From NCBI RefSeq assembly GCF_009901585.1, contig NZ_WXYO01000002.1, forward strand, positions 466,769 through 530,768: 64,000 bases of DNA, in the 5' to 3' direction. Positions 44,954 to 54,001 of this stretch are shown here, piece by piece. The stretch is from Poritiphilus flavus (GTDB lineage: Bacteria > Bacteroidota > Bacteroidia > Flavobacteriales > Flavobacteriaceae). The position numbers were made by a program, and so were the translations under genes. Each line of letters opens with the position of its first letter. Within the stretch, counting starts at the first letter, position 1. The notes beneath the pieces are model-generated. The model searched no databases, was not told where the DNA came from, and was given only the letters and a program-made list of their open reading frames with translations.

Positions 44954-47900
44954 TTATTTCCCGATGTTGATATGTATATATGTCATGATTTCCCATTCGT
45001 TACCATTGTCAAATCCAACCGGACTTATCAGAGGCTCAGGAGGAAAGGTATTAGGTGGTACCGCCGTCGGTGCGTATCTGGGGGAGAACTCATTCAGAGA
45101 TCTCCATATTCCACGAATACCAATTTGCGTGCTGGGCAAGATGAACCAGTCTGGTTTACCCAGGGTGGTGGAGAGATCCAGCATCAGCTGCAGCGGAAAA
45201 GTAAGGTTGAAATCCCTGTGGTAATCGTATGGACCCCAATCGTTCACTTTTACATGAGCTCCCAGTTTATAATTCTTGTATATGCCACGAATGTCACCTC
45301 CGAATCTTCTGACCAGCCTGTCGCTATCACCATTAGCCTGTGCCTTACCATAGTAGAAATTTCCAATAAGGCCTAAATCAGGGTTGAGTTTAGAAACCAT
45401 CCTGGAATGGATCTCCCAAAGGTCTTCAACAGGAACCGAAGTAGGGAAGGAAAATTGAGTACGGTCTGCCAGGAATCCGATATGCGCATCCATATTGGTT
45501 GGGTGATGACGATATACAAAGCCCAGGTTCATCGCGAACTTGGCGTCTTCTGATCGGTCATTATCCCATTCGTACATCCAGGTGCCCGGGGTGGGGTCAA
45601 ACGTGATCAGTAATTCACCCGCCGTAGTTTCACGGTTCGCACGTACGGAAAAGGGATCATCAATAATGTTCCTCAGGCGTCCCGGTGCCTGAACATCCAG
45701 GGGCATCGCCTCAACTATTGGCTTTTGCCACAAAAAGTTTGGTGCGATTTGAAACTTGCCTGTTGCGAAAGTAAACCCGGATAGTATATTCACCTGGTTA
45801 CCGCTTCCGGTATCTCTTAGTTTCCAGCCGGTAAAGGTCAGGGTTTGGTCTGCACCTCCATTGGCAATCAGACCCATAGCCGCAGCCTGGCCGTACCAAT
45901 TGAATTTGCCACCTTCGTAGGTAAGTTTGATCTTACCTCCCCAGTTATCACTGGATTGTATCTTGTCTTCAAAGACCACATAATTTCCGGGGGTACCTCT
46001 AACATCCTGGAAAGAGATCCCATTCAAAGGGCTTCCTGCCCAAATACCACCCAGGCCAATACCGAATTTTCCAAATTCCCGCTCTAAATATAGAGTTGCT
46101 CTTTCTGTGGGCCAGGGCGGGATAACCCCGGAACGCAACTGATCCACATCCAGAATACGTTGTCCGTTTTCGTCAAAATTTATATCTGTCTCAAAGTCTC
46201 TTTGATAAATAGCGGTAACATCAAATTTTGCAATATGCTTCTCGTATTTGAATAACATTGTCGGGTTTGCTCCCCACCATAATTGAGGACCAACTGCCGC
46301 CTTAAGGCCTTTGAGGGCCCCTTTGCCATCCACTTCAGCACCCAGTATTTCACCATTGTAGATATCCAGGTTTGGGCCGTAGTTGGCTTCGGGATACAGG
46401 CCGAAGAAGTCGCCTTCGTATCCCCAGTGGTAGTGCCCGGTTCTGTAAAACCCTCTAAGATCAAAATGTTTGGCGTTCCACTCATAAGAGGCATTGTAAA
46501 CCCTTATTCTATTGACATCCTGTACCAATACATTCCCCTGATCCGTATTCACTTCTAGCGGGCGGGAGTTATTCTCATAAAAGATCTCATTGATGGGGTT
46601 TTGCGCAACATTACCCACAATATTGACGTTTACCTCGGCTTTCATATTCGGTGCCGGATTGCCTTCCACTCCAATAAAGTAAGATTGCATATGATCAAAA
46701 CCCAATTCGTTTGGGAAGGTGTTCGGATCATCAGGGTCCGCATCATCCGGTGTGGTGATCAGGCTACCACCAGTGCTGTAAGTAGCCAGCTTGGCTCTGA
46801 GGTTGCTTATACGAAGTAAATTGCTTTGTTCACCATTCAACGCCGCTTTGTCTCCGCGTGCCTTGAGCACCGCATCCATCAATTCGATATTATTGAAGTG
46901 ATTTGTTACAAAATCCAGATCAACACCCTCCGCATAAGGATTTAGCTGGTGCGCCTCTTTTAGGGCATAATATGCCGCCCTTGGATAGAGATCGTAAAGC
47001 CCCCTGGGATTGGTTGCTCCTTTGGCACAGATCCCGAACCATTCCTCGTTCATATTGTTTGCCCCCGGACGTGCCAGGTCTCTGGCATATCCACCGTTAG
47101 ACCAGGAAGCATTGTTATCATGTACGTCTGCATTTTTTCTGTCGTCGAAACCATACTTCCACCAGCCATCACTGAATTGAAAAGTGAATCCACCAACGGA
47201 ATTCCCTACTTTCCCCAGACCTGAGGCGTTTTCATAAATTTCCTTCCAGTTACCCACCATATAGTAGGCCTGAGAAAATTGATCTTCTTTGTTTTCAATG
47301 GCATTAAAGGCATCTGCTCCGAATTCGGTAAACATTACCGGCTTGTTGAGCTTGTCTTTAACCACCTGGAACATGTCCCCAAAAGAAAGCCCGCGATAGG
47401 TGTTGGTTCCGTAGATATCCACGTCTTTGCATTCTTCGGCTACGATATCTATAAACAGTACGTCCCCGTTACAAATGGCAACAGGGTGAGAAGGATCCAT
47501 GGACTTCATCATTTTTGCAGCTTCGTTCATGAGCCGGTACATGGGCCGCCCTCTGCTTTCTCCAATGAATTCGATTCTTCCCTCGTCATCCGGGAAATCT
47601 TCCGTTTCCGCTCCTGCCCAGAATAGTCCGTAGTTGTTTTCGTTCCCCAGTAGATAGAGCAAAAGCCCGGGGGTGTCCTTGTAACCTTCAACCAATGCCT
47701 TCATTTCAGACATCAGGAATTCTTCAGTTACCGGATCGTCGTAAATGGTTACAGGTGTCCAGACTCCGTTCAGGGTTAATCCATATCGACCAAATGAGTG
47801 GTTGAGCATGGTATAGATCCCGTAGTTTTCATAGATGTACTGAATCCATCTGGCGGGAACTCCTGTATACTGGCGTATAACGTTTACTCCCATATTTTTT

Positions 47901-48154
47901 AGCAGTGACATTTCAGTATCCAGCCCCGCTTTAATGATATCATCAGATTTTTCCCAGAATTGTGCGTTTACGGTATTGGTTCCAATCGGGATGTAATCCC
48001 AGTTCATACCGTTCATCATAAAGCTTTCGCCGTCAACGGTCAGTTTCGACCCCTCTGCATCGTTTACAACCGCTACCTGGCTGCTCTGTGCCAGGGCTGC
48101 TGTTGTAAACAAATAACAGCTTAGTTTGATTAGTTTTTTCAGAAGTGAATCCAT
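44954..48154 (-). CDS. Clan GH-A glycosidase fused to an outer-membrane beta-barrel
   Basis: A 1066-residue protein with signal peptide (cut near LAQ, residue 23). Residues ~30-400 form a TIM-barrel hydrolase: MNGMNWDY, GVNVIRQY, LLGNENN (acid/base E172) and VMFTEFGAD (nucleophile E277), closest in style to GH2/GH5-type clan GH-A. From ~485 to the end the sequence is a run of amphipathic strands (FDLRGFYRTG, LKAAVGPQLWWG, FDVTAIYQRDF, LYLEREFGKFGIGLGGIWAG, KIKLTYEGGKFNWYGQ), closing in IHINIGK, which reads as an outer-membrane barrel. It is the first gene of the laminarin operon, which has no SusC/D. No such fusion was recognised from memory. Confidence 0.82.
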   Translation of the reverse strand: MDSLLKKLIKLSCYLFTTAALAQSSQVAVVNDAEGSKLTVDGESFMMNGMNWDYIPIGTNTVNAQFWEKSDDIIKAGLDTEMSLLKNMGVNVIRQYTGVPARWIQYIYENYGIYTMLNHSFGRYGLTLNGVWTPVTIYDDPVTEEFLMSEMKALVEGYKDTPGLLLYLLGNENNYGLFWAGAETEDFPDDEGRIEFIGESRGRPMYRLMNEAAKMMKSMDPSHPVAICNGDVLFIDIVAEECKDVDIYGTNTYRGLSFGDMFQVVKDKLNKPVMFTEFGADAFNAIENKEDQFSQAYYMVGNWKEIYENASGLGKVGNSVGGFTFQFSDGWWKYGFDDRKNADVHDNNASWSNGGYARDLARPGANNMNEEWFGICAKGATNPRGLYDLYPRAAYYALKEAHQLNPYAEGVDLDFVTNHFNNIELMDAVLKARGDKAALNGEQSNLLRISNLRAKLATYSTGGSLITTPDDADPDDPNTFPNELGFDHMQSYFIGVEGNPAPNMKAEVNVNIVGNVAQNPINEIFYENNSRPLEVNTDQGNVLVQDVNRIRVYNASYEWNAKHFDLRGFYRTGHYHWGYEGDFFGLYPEANYGPNLDIYNGEILGAEVDGKGALKGLKAAVGPQLWWGANPTMLFKYEKHIAKFDVTAIYQRDFETDINFDENGQRILDVDQLRSGVIPPWPTERATLYLEREFGKFGIGLGGIWAGSPLNGISFQDVRGTPGNYVVFEDKIQSSDNWGGKIKLTYEGGKFNWYGQAAAMGLIANGGADQTLTFTGWKLRDTGSGNQVNILSGFTFATGKFQIAPNFLWQKPIVEAMPLDVQAPGRLRNIIDDPFSVRANRETTAGELLITFDPTPGTWMYEWDNDRSEDAKFAMNLGFVYRHHPTNMDAHIGFLADRTQFSFPTSVPVEDLWEIHSRMVSKLNPDLGLIGNFYYGKAQANGDSDRLVRRFGGDIRGIYKNYKLGAHVKVNDWGPYDYHRDFNLTFPLQLMLDLSTTLGKPDWFILPSTQIGIRGIWRSLNEFSPRYAPTAVPPNTFPPEPLISPVGFDNGNEWEIMTYIHINIGK

Positions 48155-48425
48155 ACAGTATTTTTTGATTTTCTAAACTTATGTTCAAAAATTGCGGATA
48201 CCATAATATTCACCCCTACAAAAAATATACATGCTAAAAAACAGGGGATATTTATAGGAATTTCACAGTCGTGATCCTCTAAAAAGACCAGTATGACTAA
48301 TGTTTTAAATAAATGTTAAAAAATGGTTTTGTATTTGTAGAAAGGGCAGAAAAGAAGGCTTTGTATAGGTAATGTAAAGGTATTTATTAGCTATGTTGTG
48401 GTGCTTAAAGGAGATGTTGAGTTAC
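48155..48425. other. Promoter region of the laminarin operon
   Basis: AT-rich 271-bp gap between the 3' end of the propeller regulator gene and the first operon gene. It should contain the operon promoter and regulator target. A CCCCT...AGGGG inverted repeat flanks A-runs at ~48210-48248, but no clear -7/-33 pair was seen. Confidence 0.45.
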
Positions 48426-51218
48426 TTACAGTCCCAAAATGTAATTAACCAGATTGTCTTCGTGCTTTAAATCCAATTTTTTGCGCAGTCTGTAGCGCTT
48501 AATTTCAACACTTCTTGGAGAGATATGTAATAGTTGGGCGATTTCTTTTGAAGAGAGATTCAGACGCAGATAAGCACATAGCTTAAGGTCATTTGGAGAT
48601 AGATCGGGGTGCAAGCGTTTGACATTTTTTAAAAACTCGCTATCCGCGTTGTTAAATGCCTCCTGGAACAACTCCCAGTCGTCATTTTGCCGCAGACTTT
48701 TGTCAATGACCTTTATAACGGGTTTTACCAATTCCTTATCCTCAATAATATTCAGCTCCTCCTTTATCATGGTCAGCAATTCATTCTTCTTGATGATACT
48801 CATGGTAGAAGCTGCCAATTCTTTGCTTTTGCTTTTATTTTCCTGCTCCAGTTGTTCATTTTTAATGCGAATGATCTCTCTTTCGTTCTGTACCTGAGCC
48901 AGTTCCAGCTCCTGGCGATTCTTTTCTATCAGTTTCAGCCGCTGCTTTTTGTAATACTGCTTGTAAACGTTGTGCATAAAAACAGAGAATAACAGAACGC
49001 CCACTATATACAAAACAACCAGCGCATTGGAAAAATACCAGGGTTTGGCAATCTTAAAGGTATAGGATGGAGTGTTCTGGGAGATGGTATTTCCAATTTT
49101 GGCCCTGACCTCAAAGACATAGTCCCCAAAGGGGAGATTTTCATAGATCACTTCAGCCTGTTCGGACCAGTCACTCCAGCTATCGTCCATTCCTTTTAGG
49201 CGGTATTGATATTGCGTGCTTAAGTATTTGTTGTATTCCGGGGCATAAAACGTAAACCTGAAGTCGTTTTCATCGCTGTCAAAATCTCCTTTTGTCCTTG
49301 TATCCAGTAGCCTTATGTCCGTGGTAATGCCCCCGGTTTCTATCGTACTAAGGCTCAGTTCAAAGTCACTGGTTTCCGTATTGTTAATGTCAAAAGTGAT
49401 GTATCCGGAAGTTTTTCCCAGTAGGTAAAGGCCGTTATCATTGAGTTTACTGATATTTTCATATCCGAGGATCCCATCCCGCTCTTCTTTGGTAAGCGGA
49501 ATGTTTTTAACCCGGGAAGTGTTTGTCAGGCCCACTGGGGCACTAAAACTGATGTTCGATTTATTAAAGATCCAGAGCTTGTTGTCTTCATCATCCACAA
49601 GCAATTTGCCGGATTCGTATTCATCCGGGGTGTATATCAGGCTGAGAAGACTGTCTCTGGAAAATCCCCCACTTGACTCATCGTATTTCAGAATTCCCTC
49701 TTTGTAGGCATATAAAACGTCCCCCTGGTATTTGCCAATCCCTGAGTTCGATCCTTTGATCATTGTATCTATGGTAACGCTTTTTACCTGGAAGAAGGCT
49801 TCATCCACCTCCAACTTAAATACTCCGTTGTATTCATGACTTACAAAAATGTGGTTGTCCAGGGTTTCAAAATACTTGGATGAGTTGTTAAAGCCGCCGA
49901 TCTTGTTTTTAAGTCTCCATGAGTTGTTGGACTTTTCCAAAACGTATAAGCCGTCGTAATTTCCCTGAAGTAGGAGGTCTGGCTTGCCGCTGAGCTCTGC
50001 AATTTTCCAGGTACCCTGAATGTTGGATATTTTGTTGGCTCGATTTCCACTGACCTCAAAAGTGCCGGAGTTATGTCCACAAAATAAGGTGTGACCAATC
50101 TCCTCCAGGCACCATACCTGGCCTTGAGTGCCTCGGATAAAACGAAAGCCTTTTGTGCTGTCCAGGGCCTTGTAGTAAAGTCCTTGATTCGTTCCCAGAT
50201 ACAAATTTCCATTGTAAATGGCCGAAGCGTATACACTACCGAGAATTCCTTTAGTATCGTTAAAAACTTTGTAAGGAGAATCTATGTTGATATAGCTTAT
50301 TCCGTGATCCAGACCTAGCCATATATTGCTATCCATATCCTCAAACAGAGACAATACGGTATTGTTAGATAATCCTTTGTCCTGATCTATCTGATAGCGA
50401 AGTTCTCCGTTTTCGGCCAGATACAGCAAACCTTCTGAAATGGATCCCAGCATAAAACTGCTGTCTTTAAGTTGCAAACCTGTATACAGACTAATGTTGG
50501 ATAGATACTCATTCGGAAATCCTGCCGCTGCAACTAAAGTGTTGTTCTCCAAACTATAGAACCCATTGTTCCTGGTCAGGATCAGCGGGTTGGCAGCACT
50601 TCCAAATACCTGAAGGACTTCATCATCTTTTACAATATCATCCTCGAAAATCAAAAAGTCCTTGCCCGACTCAATTTTGAATATGCCCTTTCCCATTCTT
50701 TGGAAATAGATGCTCCCATCCAGCTGGTACATTTTGGTAATGGAATTCTTTGTATCTACAGTGTTTACATTACCATTGTTTACGTTGTAGATATAGATAC
50801 GTCTTAAGGATTGAAAGACCACGTAATCCTCCACATTGATGATGGTCCAAAACTCTTCGTCCTCTATAAGAGCTACATTGATGTCCCTTGAAAGCGAGGT
50901 GTATTCCAGGGTGCCCCAAACGGTTTTTTGCCAGTAGCCAAATTCCATAAAGCAGCCGGTATAAATACGGTCTCCCACTACTTTTACGGAACGCATGATG
51001 GTTTCGTTAGGGGAGGGATAAAGCTTCCAGCTGGCCCCGTTGTACTCTAACAGGCCCTTGCTGTTAGCCACATAGATCAGTTTTTCCGCGGACTGCGAAA
51101 TGGCCCAGTTCTGGTTTTCCCCGTGATAGTCATTGGGATAAAAATTCTGTATGGGCGGAAGTTCCTGGGAGATGAGGCCGAAGGTCAGCAGAAAGAAACA
51201 GAAAGAAATGTACTTCAA
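48426..51218 (-). CDS. Membrane-anchored propeller/YYY/LuxR-type transcription regulator
   Basis: A 930-residue one-protein sensor-regulator. A signal peptide is followed by a beta-propeller of repeated ~40-residue units (two-component-regulator-propeller style; DMDSNIWLGLDHGISYI is one unit), a Y_Y_Y domain (YQYRLKGMDDSWSDWSE, FEVRAKIGN), one transmembrane helix (~745-765), a charged coiled coil and a C-terminal LuxR/GerE helix-turn-helix (LSPNDLKLCAYLRLNLSSKEIAQLL, SPRSVEIKRYRLRKKL). There is no kinase or receiver domain, unlike hybrid two-component systems. It would sense glucan oligosaccharides in the periplasm and activate the operon downstream. Confidence 0.9.
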   Translation of the reverse strand: MKYISFCFFLLTFGLISQELPPIQNFYPNDYHGENQNWAISQSAEKLIYVANSKGLLEYNGASWKLYPSPNETIMRSVKVVGDRIYTGCFMEFGYWQKTVWGTLEYTSLSRDINVALIEDEEFWTIINVEDYVVFQSLRRIYIYNVNNGNVNTVDTKNSITKMYQLDGSIYFQRMGKGIFKIESGKDFLIFEDDIVKDDEVLQVFGSAANPLILTRNNGFYSLENNTLVAAAGFPNEYLSNISLYTGLQLKDSSFMLGSISEGLLYLAENGELRYQIDQDKGLSNNTVLSLFEDMDSNIWLGLDHGISYINIDSPYKVFNDTKGILGSVYASAIYNGNLYLGTNQGLYYKALDSTKGFRFIRGTQGQVWCLEEIGHTLFCGHNSGTFEVSGNRANKISNIQGTWKIAELSGKPDLLLQGNYDGLYVLEKSNNSWRLKNKIGGFNNSSKYFETLDNHIFVSHEYNGVFKLEVDEAFFQVKSVTIDTMIKGSNSGIGKYQGDVLYAYKEGILKYDESSGGFSRDSLLSLIYTPDEYESGKLLVDDEDNKLWIFNKSNISFSAPVGLTNTSRVKNIPLTKEERDGILGYENISKLNDNGLYLLGKTSGYITFDINNTETSDFELSLSTIETGGITTDIRLLDTRTKGDFDSDENDFRFTFYAPEYNKYLSTQYQYRLKGMDDSWSDWSEQAEVIYENLPFGDYVFEVRAKIGNTISQNTPSYTFKIAKPWYFSNALVVLYIVGVLLFSVFMHNVYKQYYKKQRLKLIEKNRQELELAQVQNEREIIRIKNEQLEQENKSKSKELAASTMSIIKKNELLTMIKEELNIIEDKELVKPVIKVIDKSLRQNDDWELFQEAFNNADSEFLKNVKRLHPDLSPNDLKLCAYLRLNLSSKEIAQLLHISPRSVEIKRYRLRKKLDLKHEDNLVNYILGL

Positions 51219-51596
51219 ACCGAAATAATTAACTAAATCACGTCTTAAGATAATTCTTTTTCAGTAAAACCTCATTTAACGACTGCTTCGGGAATAACTG
51301 TCAGCATGAATTGTCTCACAGAATTTCGCTTTTTTAACCCAGTTGTTGCGGGGGAAAAAGCCGCAGAGCAAATGCCCTTTAATCAGCAATTAATTTGCAA
51401 TAAGACGGGCTCGGATCTCCATAAATCCCTAGATCCCATATCTCAATTGATTTCCCCAGGGGAATGGGAGATACTTCACTTAGCATCAAGGTCGTTTCAC
51501 CTGGCCATTTAGCTGTTTCAGTTGAAAATCCCACTCTTTACCCATGTGCCTCAGCTAGTTTTGTCCAAGATATTAAAAACAATTAAATCAAATATT
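51219..51596. other. Intergenic region between the regulator and the acidic-repeat gene
   Basis: 378 bp holding two divergent starts. A TAGTTTTG string (51556-51563) matches the Bacteroidota -7 consensus TAnnTTTG and lies 34 bp before the ATG at 51597, but no TTG was found at the right distance upstream. The only ORF of size (51306-51512) lacks any recognisable feature and is not counted. Confidence 0.45.
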
Positions 51597-51989
51597 ATGA
51601 AAACTCTTAGCACAATTTTTATCTCAGGTACAATTATTAGCTCTCTAATGTTTATTGGTAACAAAGAGAAATTCAACATCAATACTTTGGAAACGGAAAG
51701 GCAAGCCAGTGTAATACAGATGACCGACCCGGAAGATGAGATCTTTAATCCGGACTTGGATATCAATTTCGATGAGCTGTTTTGTATGGAGGAAGTGGTC
51801 CATTTATCACTGGACGAAATTGAATATCTGGAGGAAGATGAAGAGATCCGATTGGATGTTCCGGAGGAGATCATTGAGGCAGAACTCGAGATTGACTTTA
51901 GTCAACTGATCCAGCAAGAAGAAGTGATTGAACTAACTCTTGATGAAATCGAATATTTGGAAGTAGAAGAAGAAGTTACTCTGGACTAA
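51597..51989 (+). CDS. Acidic secreted protein with two 33-residue repeats
   Basis: A 130-residue protein. An upstream in-frame start exists, but the ATG at 51597 is preferred: it gives a hydrophobic signal-like start (MKTLSTIFISGTIISSLMF) after an AT-rich leader. The mature part is very acidic and contains a repeat of 33 residues at 55-87 and 98-130, both with the core LDEIEYLE and flanking EEV/EEE. No family was recognised. It sits 101 bp upstream of the LytS/LytTR pair and could be a ligand or a target of that system, which is an inference from position only. Confidence 0.6.
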   Translation: MKTLSTIFISGTIISSLMFIGNKEKFNINTLETERQASVIQMTDPEDEIFNPDLDINFDELFCMEEVVHLSLDEIEYLEEDEEIRLDVPEEIIEAELEIDFSQLIQQEEVIELTLDEIEYLEVEEEVTLD

Positions 51990-52037
51990 TACTTGTCAGC
52001 AGGGCGCTTACGAGTAGAAACGGGAATAGCAGGGTTT

Positions 52038-52064
52038 AAGCCTTTAAAGATCAATTAAAGGCTT
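52038..52064 (+). other. Hairpin between the acidic-repeat gene and the histidine kinase
   Basis: AAGCCTTTAA pairs perfectly with TTAAAGGCTT around a 7-base loop (AGATCAA). A short TTT follows but no long T-run, so it may be a weak terminator for the acidic-repeat gene or an attenuator for the kinase gene. Confidence 0.45.
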
Positions 52065-52090
52065 TGGCTGCATCTAAAACCTGATAAACT

Positions 52091-53173
52091 ATGCCTATAT
52101 TTAGTCAAATATCCATACCTATGAGCCCACGTTCCGGAGTTAGGACCCTCCATCTGGTCAAAGTTTCCCTGCTCGTTACTTTTCTGGTGGTACTCCCAAG
52201 GTTCGTCGGCTATTTGAACGTGCTCGACTTTGGATCAGACTTTTTTTCCGGCGCTTCCTTATCGGATCTGATCCTTAGAATTATAGTCTTTTTCGCATTT
52301 TCCTGGTTGATCCTGGAACTAAATGTGAACGGGCAGCGGTTTTTCCCCCGCTTAGCTAGAATTTATAAAATCGCCGTCACTTATGTTTTGAATGTGGCTC
52401 TGATATTTGCCGCTTCCGCAGTTTTCAGATTTTTACATGCCGCCATCGTAGAAACGGATACCGGAGAAGTGGTGCCCAAATACATAGAGTTCGTCTTTTT
52501 CGCCCTTGCGGTAATACTCGTTTTTGTATCCAGCATTATCAGCCTGCAAAAGGCAAGGCACGACAAGATCCTGGAGAATGCCGAATTGAAGCAACAGAAT
52601 CTGCAAAAGGAACTTTCTGCATTAAAAAACCAGGTAAACCCTCATTTTTTGTTCAACTCACTAAACTCCTTAAGTGCCCTGGTTAGGGAAAACAAGAAGG
52701 CATCTGTATTTGTCAAAAATCTTTCATTCCTGTACAGGTATATTCTTCAGAGCGGCGAACTTGATCTGGTAACAGTTGATGAAGAATTGCGATTTTTGAA
52801 GAGCTATATGGATTTGATAGAAGTTAGATACGGTAATAAGCTAAAATTTGCATTGAATATTGAATCCTCATTTGGCACAAAACAGATCCCTCCCTTAGCG
52901 CTGCAGTTATTAGTTGAAAATGCCGTGAAGCACAATGAAATATCGGAGAAGCATCCTTTGGAAATCAAATTGTATTCCACTAACAAGGCTCTGATCGTGG
53001 AAAACAAGATCAGATTGCGAAAATCTCTGAGTAGGAGCAGTGGTATTGGCCTTTCTAATCTGGACAAGCGATACAATTTACTGACTGGCAAAAACATTTC
53101 CATAAGACAAAAAGAGGGAAACTTTATTGTAGAACTACCCATAATTGAAGCAAATGAAAGTAGTAATAGTTGA
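52091..53173 (+). CDS. LytS-type sensor histidine kinase
   Basis: A 360-residue membrane kinase. Four hydrophobic segments (~20-45, 58-80, 92-115, 130-152) are followed by a short coiled coil and the His_kinase domain NQVNPHFLFNSLNSLSALV with phospho-acceptor H185. The ATP-binding part contains PPLALQLLVENAVKH and SGIGLSNLDKRY. It overlaps the next gene (20 bp), so the two are translationally coupled. The small N-terminal sensing region suggests a membrane or small-molecule stimulus. Confidence 0.95.
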   Translation: MPIFSQISIPMSPRSGVRTLHLVKVSLLVTFLVVLPRFVGYLNVLDFGSDFFSGASLSDLILRIIVFFAFSWLILELNVNGQRFFPRLARIYKIAVTYVLNVALIFAASAVFRFLHAAIVETDTGEVVPKYIEFVFFALAVILVFVSSIISLQKARHDKILENAELKQQNLQKELSALKNQVNPHFLFNSLNSLSALVRENKKASVFVKNLSFLYRYILQSGELDLVTVDEELRFLKSYMDLIEVRYGNKLKFALNIESSFGTKQIPPLALQLLVENAVKHNEISEKHPLEIKLYSTNKALIVENKIRLRKSLSRSSGIGLSNLDKRYNLLTGKNISIRQKEGNFIVELPIIEANESSNS

Positions 53174-53915
53174 AGACGAAGTCACGGCCAGTGAAAACCT
53201 GACCTATCTATTGAAGCAACTGGAGCCCAATGTGGAAGTGCTGAAGGTTCTGGATGCAGTGGATACTTCAGTAGCCTATTTTAAGTCTGGGACCGAAGCC
53301 GAATTGGTGTTTATGGATATTCATTTAGCCGACGGAATTTCCTTTGAGATCTTTGAACAGGTTTCTATTGAGGCTCCTATCATATTTACCACAGCTTATG
53401 ATCAATACGCCCTCAAGGCTTTTAAAGTCAACAGCATTGATTATCTGTTAAAACCTGTAATTGAAGAAGAACTGGAAGCCGCATTGAACAAATTCAGGCA
53501 GACAGGAAAGAGTCCTGCCATAAATGATGGCCAGCTCAATGCCATATTAGGTTTGATGCAGAATCAAAATAACAATTATAAAACTACCTATTTGGTTCAT
53601 CAAAAGGACGAAATGGTACCTGTAAAAACCAAGGATATCGCGTTTTTTTATATCGATACCGGACTCGTAAAAGCGGTTACTTATCAGAACAAACCTTATG
53701 TCATTGAGAAAAAACTGGAAGATATAGAAACAGAACTCGATCCGCAGTTTTTTAAAAGGGTCAATAGGCAGTATATCGTACAAAAAGATGCTATTGCGAA
53801 TTTAAAATATTACTTCAACGGTAAACTTATACTCCAGACCAATCCACCTGCCAAAGAGCGTATTGTGATTAGTAAGGCCAAGGCCACGGAGTTCAAAGCC
53901 TGGGTAAACAGTTAA
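53154..53915 (+). CDS. LytTR-family response regulator
   Basis: A two-domain regulator. The receiver domain starts MKVVIVEDEV and includes LVFMDIHLADG (phosphorylation Asp, residue 55) and IDYLLKPV; the LytTR DNA-binding domain has the typical FKRVNRQYIV and VISKAKATEFKAW ends. An upstream TTG start three codons earlier is possible, but the ATG at 53154 is preferred since MKVVIVEDE is the standard receiver start. It overlaps the kinase gene by 20 bp and is the kinase's partner. Confidence 0.95.
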   Translation: MKVVIVEDEVTASENLTYLLKQLEPNVEVLKVLDAVDTSVAYFKSGTEAELVFMDIHLADGISFEIFEQVSIEAPIIFTTAYDQYALKAFKVNSIDYLLKPVIEEELEAALNKFRQTGKSPAINDGQLNAILGLMQNQNNNYKTTYLVHQKDEMVPVKTKDIAFFYIDTGLVKAVTYQNKPYVIEKKLEDIETELDPQFFKRVNRQYIVQKDAIANLKYYFNGKLILQTNPPAKERIVISKAKATEFKAWVNS

Positions 53916-54001
53916 TCCTCAATTTTTAGAACTAGTAATAATTATATAGCACATCCAATATATTCAAATCAATACCTAAAAATCTTTACTACTATCCTAT
54001 C

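Noticed and set aside
44943-44996. Upstream start adding 18 residues to the Big2 lipoprotein
   Set aside because: It would overlap the glycosidase-barrel gene and spoil the signal peptide; the internal ATG at 44942 fits better.
51306-51512. 68-codon plus-strand ORF before the acidic-repeat gene
   Set aside because: No features and no start context; the region reads as a promoter gap.
53145-53153. TTG start three codons before the LytTR regulator ATG
   Set aside because: The ATG at 53154 gives the standard MKVVIVEDE receiver start; the TTG is unneeded.
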